DNA of 64,000 nt from Dokdonia pacifica (GTDB lineage Bacteria > Bacteroidota > Bacteroidia > Flavobacteriales > Flavobacteriaceae): the NCBI RefSeq assembly GCF_900188275.1, contig NZ_FZNY01000004.1, forward strand, positions 464,263-528,262. The letters are read 5' to 3'. Shown here one piece after another: positions 26,258 to 33,315 of this stretch. A program made the translations under genes and the position numbers. Every line of letters begins with the position of its first letter. The stretch's first letter is position 1. A model generated the notes under the pieces. It saw nothing but the letters and a program-made list of their open reading frames with translations. It was not told the DNA's origin and did no database searches.

Positions 26258-26449
26258 CTAATCTGATGTACCACAAATATTAAGACAAATACTTACACTA
26301 GAAGCGCAGAAGCTACCACCATTACAATTACATCGGAACATTCCAGAAGGGCACCAATTAGGACAAAAAGCACCAACACCCCCTCCATTAATAGAGGACT
26401 CCTCATTTTTACTTAGAGTTTGACCGAGATTTGAAAGTTTTTTTAACAT
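26258..26449 (-). CDS. Double-glycine Cys-rich peptide precursor 2
   Basis: A 63-residue precursor with a 23-residue leader (MLKKLSNLGQTLSK...SINGG) matching precursor 1, and a 40-residue core with seven cysteines in FCPNWCPSGMFRCNCNGG and SICLNICG. The cores of the two peptides do not align well, so leader conservation with core divergence is the pattern of a peptide natural-product family. No C39 peptidase/ABC exporter or modification enzyme is seen nearby; export would rely on genes elsewhere. Confidence 0.6.
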   Translation of the reverse strand: MLKKLSNLGQTLSKNEESSINGGGVGAFCPNWCPSGMFRCNCNGGSFCASSVSICLNICGTSD

Positions 26450-26646
26450 AATAAAAAATTTAAAGATTAATAATGATAAAACATAGAAAATATGAAAACA
26501 ATATTCAAGTGCTATTTCAAAAGCGCAAGTGAATAATGTAAAAGTGTAAGTACTATTTTAATTAGCTAAGAATTAACTAATAATGGTAGTTTTCGTATTA
26601 GAAATACAAGTTTCTGTTTTTTATTTCAGGCAAAAAACACCCAATA

Positions 26647-26675
26647 AAAAAGGATAGCTCAACAGCTATCCTTTT
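26647..26675. terminator. Terminator of the arsenosugar operon
   Basis: AAAAAGGATAGCT/AGCTATCCTTTTT with a 4-nt loop, 24 bp past the arsM stop. It is symmetrical and may work in both directions. Confidence 0.9.
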
Positions 26676-26698
26676 TACTATTCTGATTAAAATGCGTA

Positions 26699-27667
26699 TT
26701 AGCAACATCCACCTCCATCATAATGGAATGTAGACTCGCTAATAAAAATATCATTACGTCCTAAATCGGCAATGGCTTGTGCTGTTTTATCACAAATCGC
26801 TAACGGCTGATTCTTTAAAAGCACATGTCCTTTTTTGTCATCAAAGTACTCTTCACTTCCGTAATAAATAGCAGCCTTTCCTGTAAAGATACAAGGACCA
26901 TCTGCTGGCATAGGATCTTTAATCGCTGCAATCTCTATAGACTCTATATAGATTAATTCATCGGTAGGATAATCACCAGGATTTAAGATACGGTATGGTT
27001 TACGAGCTCTTATCTCAATCGTTCCAAAACCTACATCTGTCAATGCTTTTACATATTCGGCTATAGGAAGGCTTCCACTTAAGCAAAGTGCACGTAACCT
27101 GTCATCATTACGCAACTCTTCATTCATAGGTTGCTCACAGGTAGGATCACTCATCACCAAACGACCATGCGGTTTTAAAACGCGGTACATCTCTTCTATA
27201 GCTTTCTTTAAATCTTCTGCTTTAAAGATGTTAAAAAGGCAGTTTTGAGCAGCCACATCAATAGTATTATCTTCCACAGGTAAGTTAAGTGCATCTCCTT
27301 TTTTAAGATCTACAAATTCGCTTTTAAACCAAGGATTTAATTCTTCTGCTTCTTTAAAATTAACACGAGATGCTTCAAGCATTTCATCTACAACATCTAC
27401 ACCTACAACACCTCCTTTGTTTCGGTTAAAATATGCAAACTGTAAAAGTTCCATACCACCACCTACACCAACATATAACATCTTTGGTTCATTGGTGAGA
27501 TCTCTTGCATTTACGGTACTACCACATCCATAGTTCATTTCTTGCATGATTCTAGGTATTTTTAATCCTGGTAGTTCCCAAATAGGATTTGTAGTACAAC
27601 ATAATCCTACATCTGGTGTTAAAGCCGCTTCTTTATATACATCTACTGTGGCATCTAAATAACTCAT
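26699..27667 (-). CDS. arsM: Arsenosugar-type arsenite methyltransferase ArsM
   Basis: A 322-residue SAM-dependent methyltransferase of the arsenosugar-associated ArsM type. Seen: CCTTNPIWELPGLKIPRIMQ near the start (Cys pair), MLYVGVGGGMELLQFAYF (motif I), VVGVDVVDEML, a Cys-containing AAQNCLFNIF segment and a C-terminal GGGCC. Methylation of arsenite to mono- or dimethylarsenite would supply the arsenic for the dimethylarsinoyl-riboside made by ArsS. It is the last gene before the operon terminator. Family assignment rests on these motifs and on ArsS in the same operon. Confidence 0.85.
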   Translation of the reverse strand: MSYLDATVDVYKEAALTPDVGLCCTTNPIWELPGLKIPRIMQEMNYGCGSTVNARDLTNEPKMLYVGVGGGMELLQFAYFNRNKGGVVGVDVVDEMLEASRVNFKEAEELNPWFKSEFVDLKKGDALNLPVEDNTIDVAAQNCLFNIFKAEDLKKAIEEMYRVLKPHGRLVMSDPTCEQPMNEELRNDDRLRALCLSGSLPIAEYVKALTDVGFGTIEIRARKPYRILNPGDYPTDELIYIESIEIAAIKDPMPADGPCIFTGKAAIYYGSEEYFDDKKGHVLLKNQPLAICDKTAQAIADLGRNDIFISESTFHYDGGGCC

Positions 27668-27740
27668 ATTTCTGTCTGTTTTATTATAAAATGGTAAGGG
27701 GTTTTGTATAACTAGACTCCTTAGTCGTATTAATTTCTTT

Positions 27741-28553
27741 TTATATAGTTTTTATTAATTCTGTAAATAAGGTGATCATATTAGGCTCTGCTTTTGCTGC
27801 CATCGCTATAATCTCTGGAATATCTACAGGTGCTAAATTATCAGGATCACACTCATCTGTTAATACAGAAATAGCACTTACAGGAAGCTTTAAATGATTG
27901 GCAACAATAATTTCTGGTACAGTACTCATTCCTACTGCATCAGCGCCAATAAGCTTAATGTATCTGTATTCTGCTCTAGTTTCTAATTGTGGTCCAACTA
28001 CAGAGGCATACACTCCTTTATGTAAATGAATTCCATGCGTAGTAGCTATTTTTTCTAGAGAAGCATTCATCGTTGCATTATAGGGAGCGCTCATATCTGT
28101 AAACCGTTCTCCCAGTTTTTCTACACCTTTAAAAGCAAGAGGAGATCCACCTTGTAAATTGATGTGGTCATCAATAAGCATAAGTTCTCCTTTTTTAAAG
28201 TTGAGGTTTACAGCGCCTGCAGCATTAGAGACTAATAGTTTTTGAATACCTAATGCATGCATAATGCGTACAGGAAATGTCACATCTGTAAGGGAATACC
28301 CTTCATACAAATGAAAACGCCCTTGCATGACAATCACTTTCTTTCCTACTAATGTTCCATAAATTAACTTCCCCGTATGAAACTCAACTGTCGCGGTAGG
28401 AAAATTAGGGATGTGATTATAACTCACTTCTTTGATGATCGTTATTTTATCTAGAAGTTGTCCTAGTCCAGTTCCTAGAATAATTCCAATTTCTGGATTG
28501 TCAAATCCTTTGTTTTTAAGGTAGTCTGTAGTCTCTTGAATGATTTTTATCAT
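27741..28553 (-). CDS. Purine nucleoside phosphorylase
   Basis: A 270-residue trimeric-type purine nucleoside phosphorylase: GIILGTGLGQLLD (phosphate loop), PTATVEFHTGKLIYG, VMQGRFHLYEGYS, VSNAAGAVN, VGPQLETRAEYRYIKLIGADAVGMST. It phosphorolyses purine nucleosides to base and ribose-1-phosphate. Its place in the arsenosugar operon is suggestive: arsenosugar formation starts from SAM-derived 5'-deoxyadenosyl arsenicals, and removal of adenine from such a nucleoside is a reasonable step. That role is inference. It is flanked at 10 bp by the DM13-T9SS gene. Confidence 0.9.
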   Translation of the reverse strand: MIKIIQETTDYLKNKGFDNPEIGIILGTGLGQLLDKITIIKEVSYNHIPNFPTATVEFHTGKLIYGTLVGKKVIVMQGRFHLYEGYSLTDVTFPVRIMHALGIQKLLVSNAAGAVNLNFKKGELMLIDDHINLQGGSPLAFKGVEKLGERFTDMSAPYNATMNASLEKIATTHGIHLHKGVYASVVGPQLETRAEYRYIKLIGADAVGMSTVPEIIVANHLKLPVSAISVLTDECDPDNLAPVDIPEIIAMAAKAEPNMITLFTELIKTI

Positions 28554-28562
28554 AGTTGTTAG

Positions 28563-29270
28563 TTACTGAATGATCAGTTTTTTTGTTGTTTTTTGATCCC
28601 CTGATGAAATGGTCATGATATAGATTCCAGCTTTTAAAGAGGGTACATATATGGTTTGATTGGTAATATTTTGTTGTGTATGAACTTGCTTTCCTAGAAC
28701 ATCATAAATTACCATATCGTTATTTTGTGTGGTAAGTCCTGATATGGAAAATTGATCTTTCATAGGATTTGGAGAAATATCCATGCTATCAAATACATTT
28801 GCATCTACAGCAAGTGTTGAGCAATCTGCACCTTCATTATCCCCTAATGTAGCACGTCCCCATAAAACATCAGCTTGCACGCATTGTATAATGATATATG
28901 TGAAATCTCCAAGGTTTACACTATCTGGAACATCAAAAGTTTTCATTCCGGTAATTGGATCATTCATATCTTGACCTCCATTATCATCTTGTAGAGGTTC
29001 TGTCGTTACTTCTAGTTCGGTTCCTCCTTGATCAAGGCGTTCGGTAGTTGATAGGAATACACGTAATTCTATTCCTTGTACTGTTGCAAAATCATCTGCA
29101 AAGATTACTTGTTTGCTTCCGTCGGTTTCAAATTGTAAAAATGCAGTACCTTCTACTGGATAATCTTGAGGATCATCTACAGCAGCAAGTGCTCCTTCTC
29201 TAAAGCATTGTGCTTGTGTAATAGTTGAGATTAAAATAAATGCAATAAGTACGATTGTTGTTTTTTTCAT
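28563..29270 (-). CDS. DM13-domain protein with T9SS type A tail
   Basis: A 235-residue exported protein: signal MKKTTIVLIAFILISTITQAQ, a DM13-like domain (about residues 40-145; GTAFLQFETDGSKQVIFADD, ELRVFLSTTERLD, FTYIIIQCVQADVLWGRATL with the typical single Cys), then a type A type IX sorting domain, ISPNPMKDQFSISGL to KKLIIQ. DM13 domains are predicted redox or electron-transfer modules. Its last four bases overlap the start of the transferase gene read in the same direction, so it is translationally coupled to the arsenosugar operon, which is odd for a cell-surface protein. Confidence 0.8.
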   Translation of the reverse strand: MKKTTIVLIAFILISTITQAQCFREGALAAVDDPQDYPVEGTAFLQFETDGSKQVIFADDFATVQGIELRVFLSTTERLDQGGTELEVTTEPLQDDNGGQDMNDPITGMKTFDVPDSVNLGDFTYIIIQCVQADVLWGRATLGDNEGADCSTLAVDANVFDSMDISPNPMKDQFSISGLTTQNNDMVIYDVLGKQVHTQQNITNQTIYVPSLKAGIYIMTISSGDQKTTKKLIIQ

Positions 29271-29899
29271 GGCTGTAGTTTTAATTGATTTATATAGTTA
29301 GTAAACTCTGGATAAGGTTGTAAATCTTCCGCAAAGTCTATGTCATTTAATTCTTCTAATGTATGGACTGTATATGATGAAAGGTCTTTTAAAGTGCTTT
29401 CAAGCACCGTGTCGCCTCCCCATTCTTTATGTTTAAAAACGTCGGAAACAAGGGTGCTCATCCCTAATAAATAATAGCCTCCATCTTTTGCAGGACCAAT
29501 AACAGCATCATGTGTAGATAATGCATGAAAAGCCTCTTCTATGTGATGCGGTTGTAAATCATAAAGATCACTTCCTATAATCACTACTTTTTTATAATTA
29601 TCTGAAAATGCATCAGAAAATGCTTCTTCCATACGTTGTCCTAAGTCATCTCCTTGCTGTTGGAATTTCTCAAAAAGAGATTCTTCCCAGATGTCATTTG
29701 TTCGCACTTTTACAGAATAACCCACTCTTTTTGTGCAGTTATTTTGAACAACTACATCATGTGTGTGTTGTAATAGCTGCTTATAAATAGTGAGTGCGTT
29801 TTCTTGTCCAACCCCTTTTGCTAGGCGTGTTTTTACTTTACCCAGCTCAGGATTTCGAGTGAATATAAGAAGAATGTTATCTGTGTTTTGTATGCTCAC
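29267..29899 (-). CDS. TIGR04282-type transferase, intact copy
   Basis: A 210-residue nucleotidyl/glycosyltransferase-fold protein of the rSAM/selenodomain-associated 'transferase 1' group (CofC/MobA-like). It has the N-terminal NPELGKVKTRLAKGVG motif, LGQRMEEAF, VVIIGSDLYDLQPHHIEEAF, AVIGPAKDGGYYLLGM and WGGDTVLESTL. In arsenosugar clusters this family is thought to modify the ribose part; the reaction is not proven. It overlaps the rhodanese stop by 1 bp and the DM13 gene by 4 bp. It retains the KTRL motif that the second copy (30,493) has lost. Confidence 0.82.
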   Translation of the reverse strand: MSIQNTDNILLIFTRNPELGKVKTRLAKGVGQENALTIYKQLLQHTHDVVVQNNCTKRVGYSVKVRTNDIWEESLFEKFQQQGDDLGQRMEEAFSDAFSDNYKKVVIIGSDLYDLQPHHIEEAFHALSTHDAVIGPAKDGGYYLLGMSTLVSDVFKHKEWGGDTVLESTLKDLSSYTVHTLEELNDIDFAEDLQPYPEFTNYINQLKLQP

Positions 29900-30393
29900 T
29901 ATTTATATACTTTAATACCTGTTTGTAAATATTTTCCCCATTCTTTGCTATACACATGTACGCTATCTGTGGGTCTTTTTTGTTGATTCACGATTGTATA
30001 CCCTTTGTCTTTCCAAGAGAAAATACTTCCGTAGAGGTTAAACACATTCGTGTAACCTAGTTTTTGAAGGCTTTCTCCAAAGTTTTCAGAACGCACTCCT
30101 ATAGAACAGTAGACTACAATGGGTTGCGATTTGTCTGGGTACGCTTTCGCGAAAGCGTATACATCTAATTTCTCATTACTCCATATAGCATTTGGGATAT
30201 GACTCACCAAAAACTCTTCTTTTTTACGGGTATCTAAAATCAAATAGGCATCTTTATTTTTGTGTAGTTTTTCTACCGAAATATAGGGCACCGTTTGATC
30301 ATTGTAGTTTTTTAATACAACATCTATATCCATAGGTTCTTGAGCCCATGTAGGTGCTGTAATAAAAAATAAAATGATAACTATTAATTTCAT
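29899..30393 (-). CDS. Exported rhodanese-like protein
   Basis: A 164-residue protein with a signal peptide (MKLIVIILFFITAPTWAQ) and a single rhodanese domain: AYLILDTRKKEEFLVSHIPNA, active loop VVYCSIGVRSENFGESLQ (Cys nucleophile), GSIFSWKDKGY. It probably handles sulfane sulfur or binds oxyanions in the periplasm. The start at 30393 gives a clean signal peptide; an in-frame ATG 63 bp upstream does not. One perfect palindrome copy lies inside the gene and is read as YAFAKAY. It sits within the arsenosugar operon. Confidence 0.82.
   Translation of the reverse strand: MKLIVIILFFITAPTWAQEPMDIDVVLKNYNDQTVPYISVEKLHKNKDAYLILDTRKKEEFLVSHIPNAIWSNEKLDVYAFAKAYPDKSQPIVVYCSIGVRSENFGESLQKLGYTNVFNLYGSIFSWKDKGYTIVNQQKRPTDSVHVYSKEWGKYLQTGIKVYK
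30140..30159. repeat. Dispersed palindrome, copy 7 (in a gene)
   Basis: A perfect 20-bp palindrome inside the rhodanese gene, translated as Tyr-Ala-Phe-Ala-Lys-Ala-Tyr between the substrate loop and the active-site strand. Confidence 0.9.
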
Positions 30394-30492
30394 GTTTGAT
30401 CTAAATACTTCTGAGTGAATTACAACATGTATGTGTACTGTTGCATTGCTATCCATTATGATGGATTGATTTTATGCTAGATGTAGCATAAA

Positions 30493-31206
30493 TTATAGAA
30501 GATGAGGAGAAGGAGAACCTTTATTCAATATGTTATTAAGAATAAAGGAGTGTATGAAATTTTGAATGTCTTTACGTGCATTTGTTGTTGTAGTAACGAT
30601 AGCTTGTAAAGTTTGCTTAAGTACACTGTTTGTTAACTTTGGCTCTTTTTGAAGCATCTTTTCAATATCAAATACAGTATCAATATCGGTTAATGCTTGC
30701 AGTATGATTATATTTTCATTTTCTGATGTTAAACTAAGTAGTTTGTCAGAAAGTGAATTTGTTTGCCAAGGTAATTCTATAAATTGCGCTGGATCAAATT
30801 TTGATTTGTGTAATCCTATAAGATAGAAACCTCCATCTTTTGAAGGGCCTAAAATAAATTTATGTGATTCTAATTTTTGAGCCGCTTCTACAATGTGATG
30901 TACTTGTAAATTGGGAGTGTCATTTCCTATCGTTATGACATTATCATACCCTTTGTCATAAATGGATTGTATGGCATTTGTTAAGCGTTCTCCAAAGGTA
31001 TTCCCTGTTTGTTCTTCTTCAGTAATTCTGAAGTAGGGGAGGTTGCTTTTTTGTACGGTAGCAATGGTATGATTATTTAACTGCGTAAATAAGTGCGCTG
31101 CATTTTTAAACGGTTTATTGGCCGCTTCTTTTTGAGCAGATTGTGCAAATATTAATATGGCAGTTTTTTCTGTTTTCACTATACTTAAGCTACTGTTCCT
31201 TGACAA
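30493..31206 (-). CDS. TIGR04282-type transferase, degenerate copy
   Basis: A 237-residue paralogue of the transferase at 29,267. It keeps TFGERLTNAIQSIYDKGYDNVITIGNDTPNLQVHHIVEAAQ and FILGPSKDGGFYLIGL, but the N-terminal GxVKTRL motif is gone (FAQSAQKEAANKPF instead), and it has a C-terminal extension of about 45 residues. It overlaps the arsS stop region by 22 bp. It may be catalytically altered and act as a partner of the intact copy, or have changed substrate. Confidence 0.78.
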   Translation of the reverse strand: MSRNSSLSIVKTEKTAILIFAQSAQKEAANKPFKNAAHLFTQLNNHTIATVQKSNLPYFRITEEEQTGNTFGERLTNAIQSIYDKGYDNVITIGNDTPNLQVHHIVEAAQKLESHKFILGPSKDGGFYLIGLHKSKFDPAQFIELPWQTNSLSDKLLSLTSENENIIILQALTDIDTVFDIEKMLQKEPKLTNSVLKQTLQAIVTTTTNARKDIQNFIHSFILNNILNKGSPSPHLL

Positions 31207-32243
31207 CTACTACCTGCACCAGCAGTGCATCCATAGCAATGTTGTGAGATGACAATATCGCGATTATTTAGAACTTCTTCGTTATACTCAGAAATATGTT
31301 TGATTTTTGAATTGACTTTAAGGCCAAGCATTTGGTTAAAATCACAGTCGTAAAGCCATCCATCCCAACTTATAGAAATGGTATTGGTACACATCACATT
31401 AGCCACTGCCATTGGATTATAGGCCTCTACCAATTGGTACATATAATCCTCATAGTTTTCTGATGCGATTAGGTAATCTAAGAATCTAGCAATAGGGAGA
31501 TTGGTAATGGCAAAAAGATTATGGAATTGAATACCAAAATCTTCCATTAATGCTTTTTTGAAATCCTTCTCCATACTGGCTTGATCTCCAGGTAAAAATG
31601 CTCCTGATGGGTTGTATACAAGATCCAATCGTAAATCACTATCAGGCATTCCATAACCTACAGCATTTAATTCTTGTAAGGCTTTGATAGATTTGTCAAA
31701 AACACCATCACCACGTTGTTTATCTGTTTTTCCTTTAGTCCAGTGTGGCATAGAAGAGATGACATGTACATTGTGTTTTTTGAAAAACTCAGGTAAGTCA
31801 TAGTACTTTTTATTAGCTCTTATAATGGTAAGATTACTACGTACAATAAAATCTTTAATTCCAGCTTTACTTGCTTCTTCTACAAAGCGTCTAAAATGCG
31901 GATTCATTTCTGGTGCTCCTCCTGTAAGGTCTAATGTATGTGCACCTGTATTGCGTATCACATCTAAACATAACTCCATCGTTTCCCAAGTCATAATTTC
32001 TTTACGATCAGGACCTGCATCTACATGGCAGTGATCGCATACTTGATTACACATATATCCTACATTAATTTGTAGAATTTCTAGTTTTCGAGGACGCAAT
32101 GGAAACTGATTTGTTTCTTTTATTTTTTTTGCAAATGTGGGTAATTCTCCATTTTGGAAAATACCATTAGAGAGTATTTCCAACTGGCGATTTGCATCTG
32201 CCAGTTCGTTTTCGCTCTTTTTAAGTGATTTTGTTGCTCCCAT
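31185..32243 (-). CDS. arsS: Arsenosugar biosynthesis radical SAM protein ArsS
   Basis: A 352-residue radical SAM enzyme that, in characterised relatives, joins the 5'-deoxyadenosyl radical to dimethylarsenite to make the arsenosugar precursor. Seen: CNQVCDHCHVDAGPDRKE (the CxxxCxxC 4Fe-4S site, about residue 70), LDLTGGAPEMNPHFRRFV, and a C-terminal Cys-rich part with SISWDGWLYDCDFNQML and QHCYGCTAGAGSSCQG. It is the second gene of the operon, after the peroxidase-like gene. A palindrome copy sits in the 57-bp gap between them. Confidence 0.9.
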   Translation of the reverse strand: MGATKSLKKSENELADANRQLEILSNGIFQNGELPTFAKKIKETNQFPLRPRKLEILQINVGYMCNQVCDHCHVDAGPDRKEIMTWETMELCLDVIRNTGAHTLDLTGGAPEMNPHFRRFVEEASKAGIKDFIVRSNLTIIRANKKYYDLPEFFKKHNVHVISSMPHWTKGKTDKQRGDGVFDKSIKALQELNAVGYGMPDSDLRLDLVYNPSGAFLPGDQASMEKDFKKALMEDFGIQFHNLFAITNLPIARFLDYLIASENYEDYMYQLVEAYNPMAVANVMCTNTISISWDGWLYDCDFNQMLGLKVNSKIKHISEYNEEVLNNRDIVISQHCYGCTAGAGSSCQGTVA

Positions 32244-32275
32244 ATATATTGCCTGTAAGGCGGGTATCTTTACTG

Positions 32276-32299
32276 TATACGCTTTCGCGAAAGCGTATA
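32276..32299. repeat. Dispersed palindrome, copy 8 (intergenic)
   Basis: The most extended copy: a perfect 24-bp palindrome (the 20-mer plus TA on each side as TA..TA), in the gap between the peroxidase-like gene stop and the arsS start. It is the last copy I saw before the tRNA and island. Confidence 0.92.
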
Positions 32300-32300
32300 T

Positions 32301-32636
32301 TTATCCATCTAATTTGTTAACTTTATTCATCATCATTACACCATGTACTAATGTTGCTCCACTTTTTATAGCAGCGCCTACATGTACAGCTTCCATCATT
32401 TCTTCTTTGGTGATTCCTTTTTGGAGCCCATCTTTTGTATAAGCATCTATACAATAAGGACATTGTTCGGTATGTGCTACAGCAAGGGCTATAAGTGATT
32501 TTTCTCGAGCGGTAAGGGCGCCTTCTTCAAAGACTTTACCGTAATAATCAAAGAATTTTGTTCCTAACTCTTCGCTCCATTCTGTGATCTTTCCAAATTT
32601 TCTAAGATCTTTTGGGTCGTAATATTGATCTGCCAT
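32301..32636 (-). CDS. Arsenosugar-associated peroxidase-like (CMD/AhpD) protein
   Basis: A 111-residue carboxymuconolactone decarboxylase/AhpD-fold protein. The core ALAVAHTEQCPYCIDAYTKDGLQKGITKEEMMEAVHVGAAIKSGATLVHG has the family's CxxC and His (CPYC, then AVHV). In arsenosugar clusters this member is annotated as peroxidase-like; it likely cycles a disulphide for thiol redox. The start at 32636 (MADQYYDPKDLRKF) was chosen because the longer in-frame ATG would sit inside the promoter. It is the first gene of the operon. Confidence 0.85.
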   Translation of the reverse strand: MADQYYDPKDLRKFGKITEWSEELGTKFFDYYGKVFEEGALTAREKSLIALAVAHTEQCPYCIDAYTKDGLQKGITKEEMMEAVHVGAAIKSGATLVHGVMMMNKVNKLDG

Positions 32637-32656
32637 AATATAATTGATTGCGTAGG

Positions 32657-32687
32657 CTAAAGTATAATTAATCGTAATTCTGTCCAA
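32657..32687 (-). promoter_or_regulatory. Candidate promoter of the arsenosugar operon
   Basis: On the minus strand, TTG (32687-32685), a 20-nt spacer and TACTTTAG (32664-32657), one mismatch from TAnnTTTG. It is about 20 bp upstream of the peroxidase-like start. No ArsR gene or obvious operator is close. Confidence 0.45.
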
Positions 32688-32805
32688 TTACTTACGGTAA
32701 ATTTAAATAAATGGTTTTATTTAACAATTTTGAGTTCTAATGTATTGATTTTAGGTGTTTGGAAATTTAAAAATAAAAAGATGTGCAATTTTTCTAAAAA
32801 AGTTG

Positions 32806-32836
32806 TTGTTCATATTTAAATAAGGTTATATATTTG
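32806..32836 (+). promoter_or_regulatory. tRNA-Phe promoter
   Basis: TTG (32806-32808), a 20-nt spacer, then TATATTTG (32829-32836), an exact match to TAnnTTTG, 16 bp before the tRNA gene. Confidence 0.7.
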
Positions 32837-32851
32837 CACCCGCATTAGCGA

Positions 32852-32927
<76 letters not shown>

Positions 32928-32940
32928 CTAATTTTAGAAG

Positions 32941-32976
32941 CCCTTGATTATCAGAATGATAGTTGAGGGTTTTTTC
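32941..32976 (+). terminator. Terminator after tRNA-Phe
   Basis: CCCTTGATTATC pairs with GATAGTTGAGGG (two G-T pairs or mismatches) across a 5-nt loop, followed by TTTTTTCTTTT. Confidence 0.75.
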
Positions 32977-33107
32977 TTTTACATCGGAAAATACATTGAA
33001 AAATATTGCATAGGTAATGCGGATTATATTTCAAAGATTTTTTCTACTCTACAATAAGAAACCTCTGTTTTAGAATTAAAAAGCAGAGGTGTTGAAATAA
33101 TTAATAT

Positions 33108-33312
33108 TTATAAAGAAATAACAGCTTTTTTAAATACTGGATGTGGTTTCCTAGTAGTTGAAACTCCAAGAGAGAAAAAATAAATAACATAAATAACATA
33201 TATAAAAATAAAATAATTCATTTTTTCAATAGGTACTTTTAAAAGATATTTGTCTACTTCCCAGTATTCAGGATTGCAAAAGAATGTCTAATGGTTTGTC
33301 ATGTTCTTTCAT
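33108..33312 (-). pseudogene. Frameshifted small membrane protein remnant
   Basis: Begins MKEHDKPLDI and stops early, but the adjacent frame runs open as FFCNPEYWEVDKYLLKVPIE followed by a hydrophobic segment (MNYFIFIYVIYVIYFFSLGV) and a basic tail to a stop at 33108. The total length is one base more than a multiple of three, which fits a single indel. It lies 4 bp beyond the specificity-subunit stop, in the same direction. The family is not recognised. Confidence 0.35.
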
Positions 33313-33315
33313 ATT

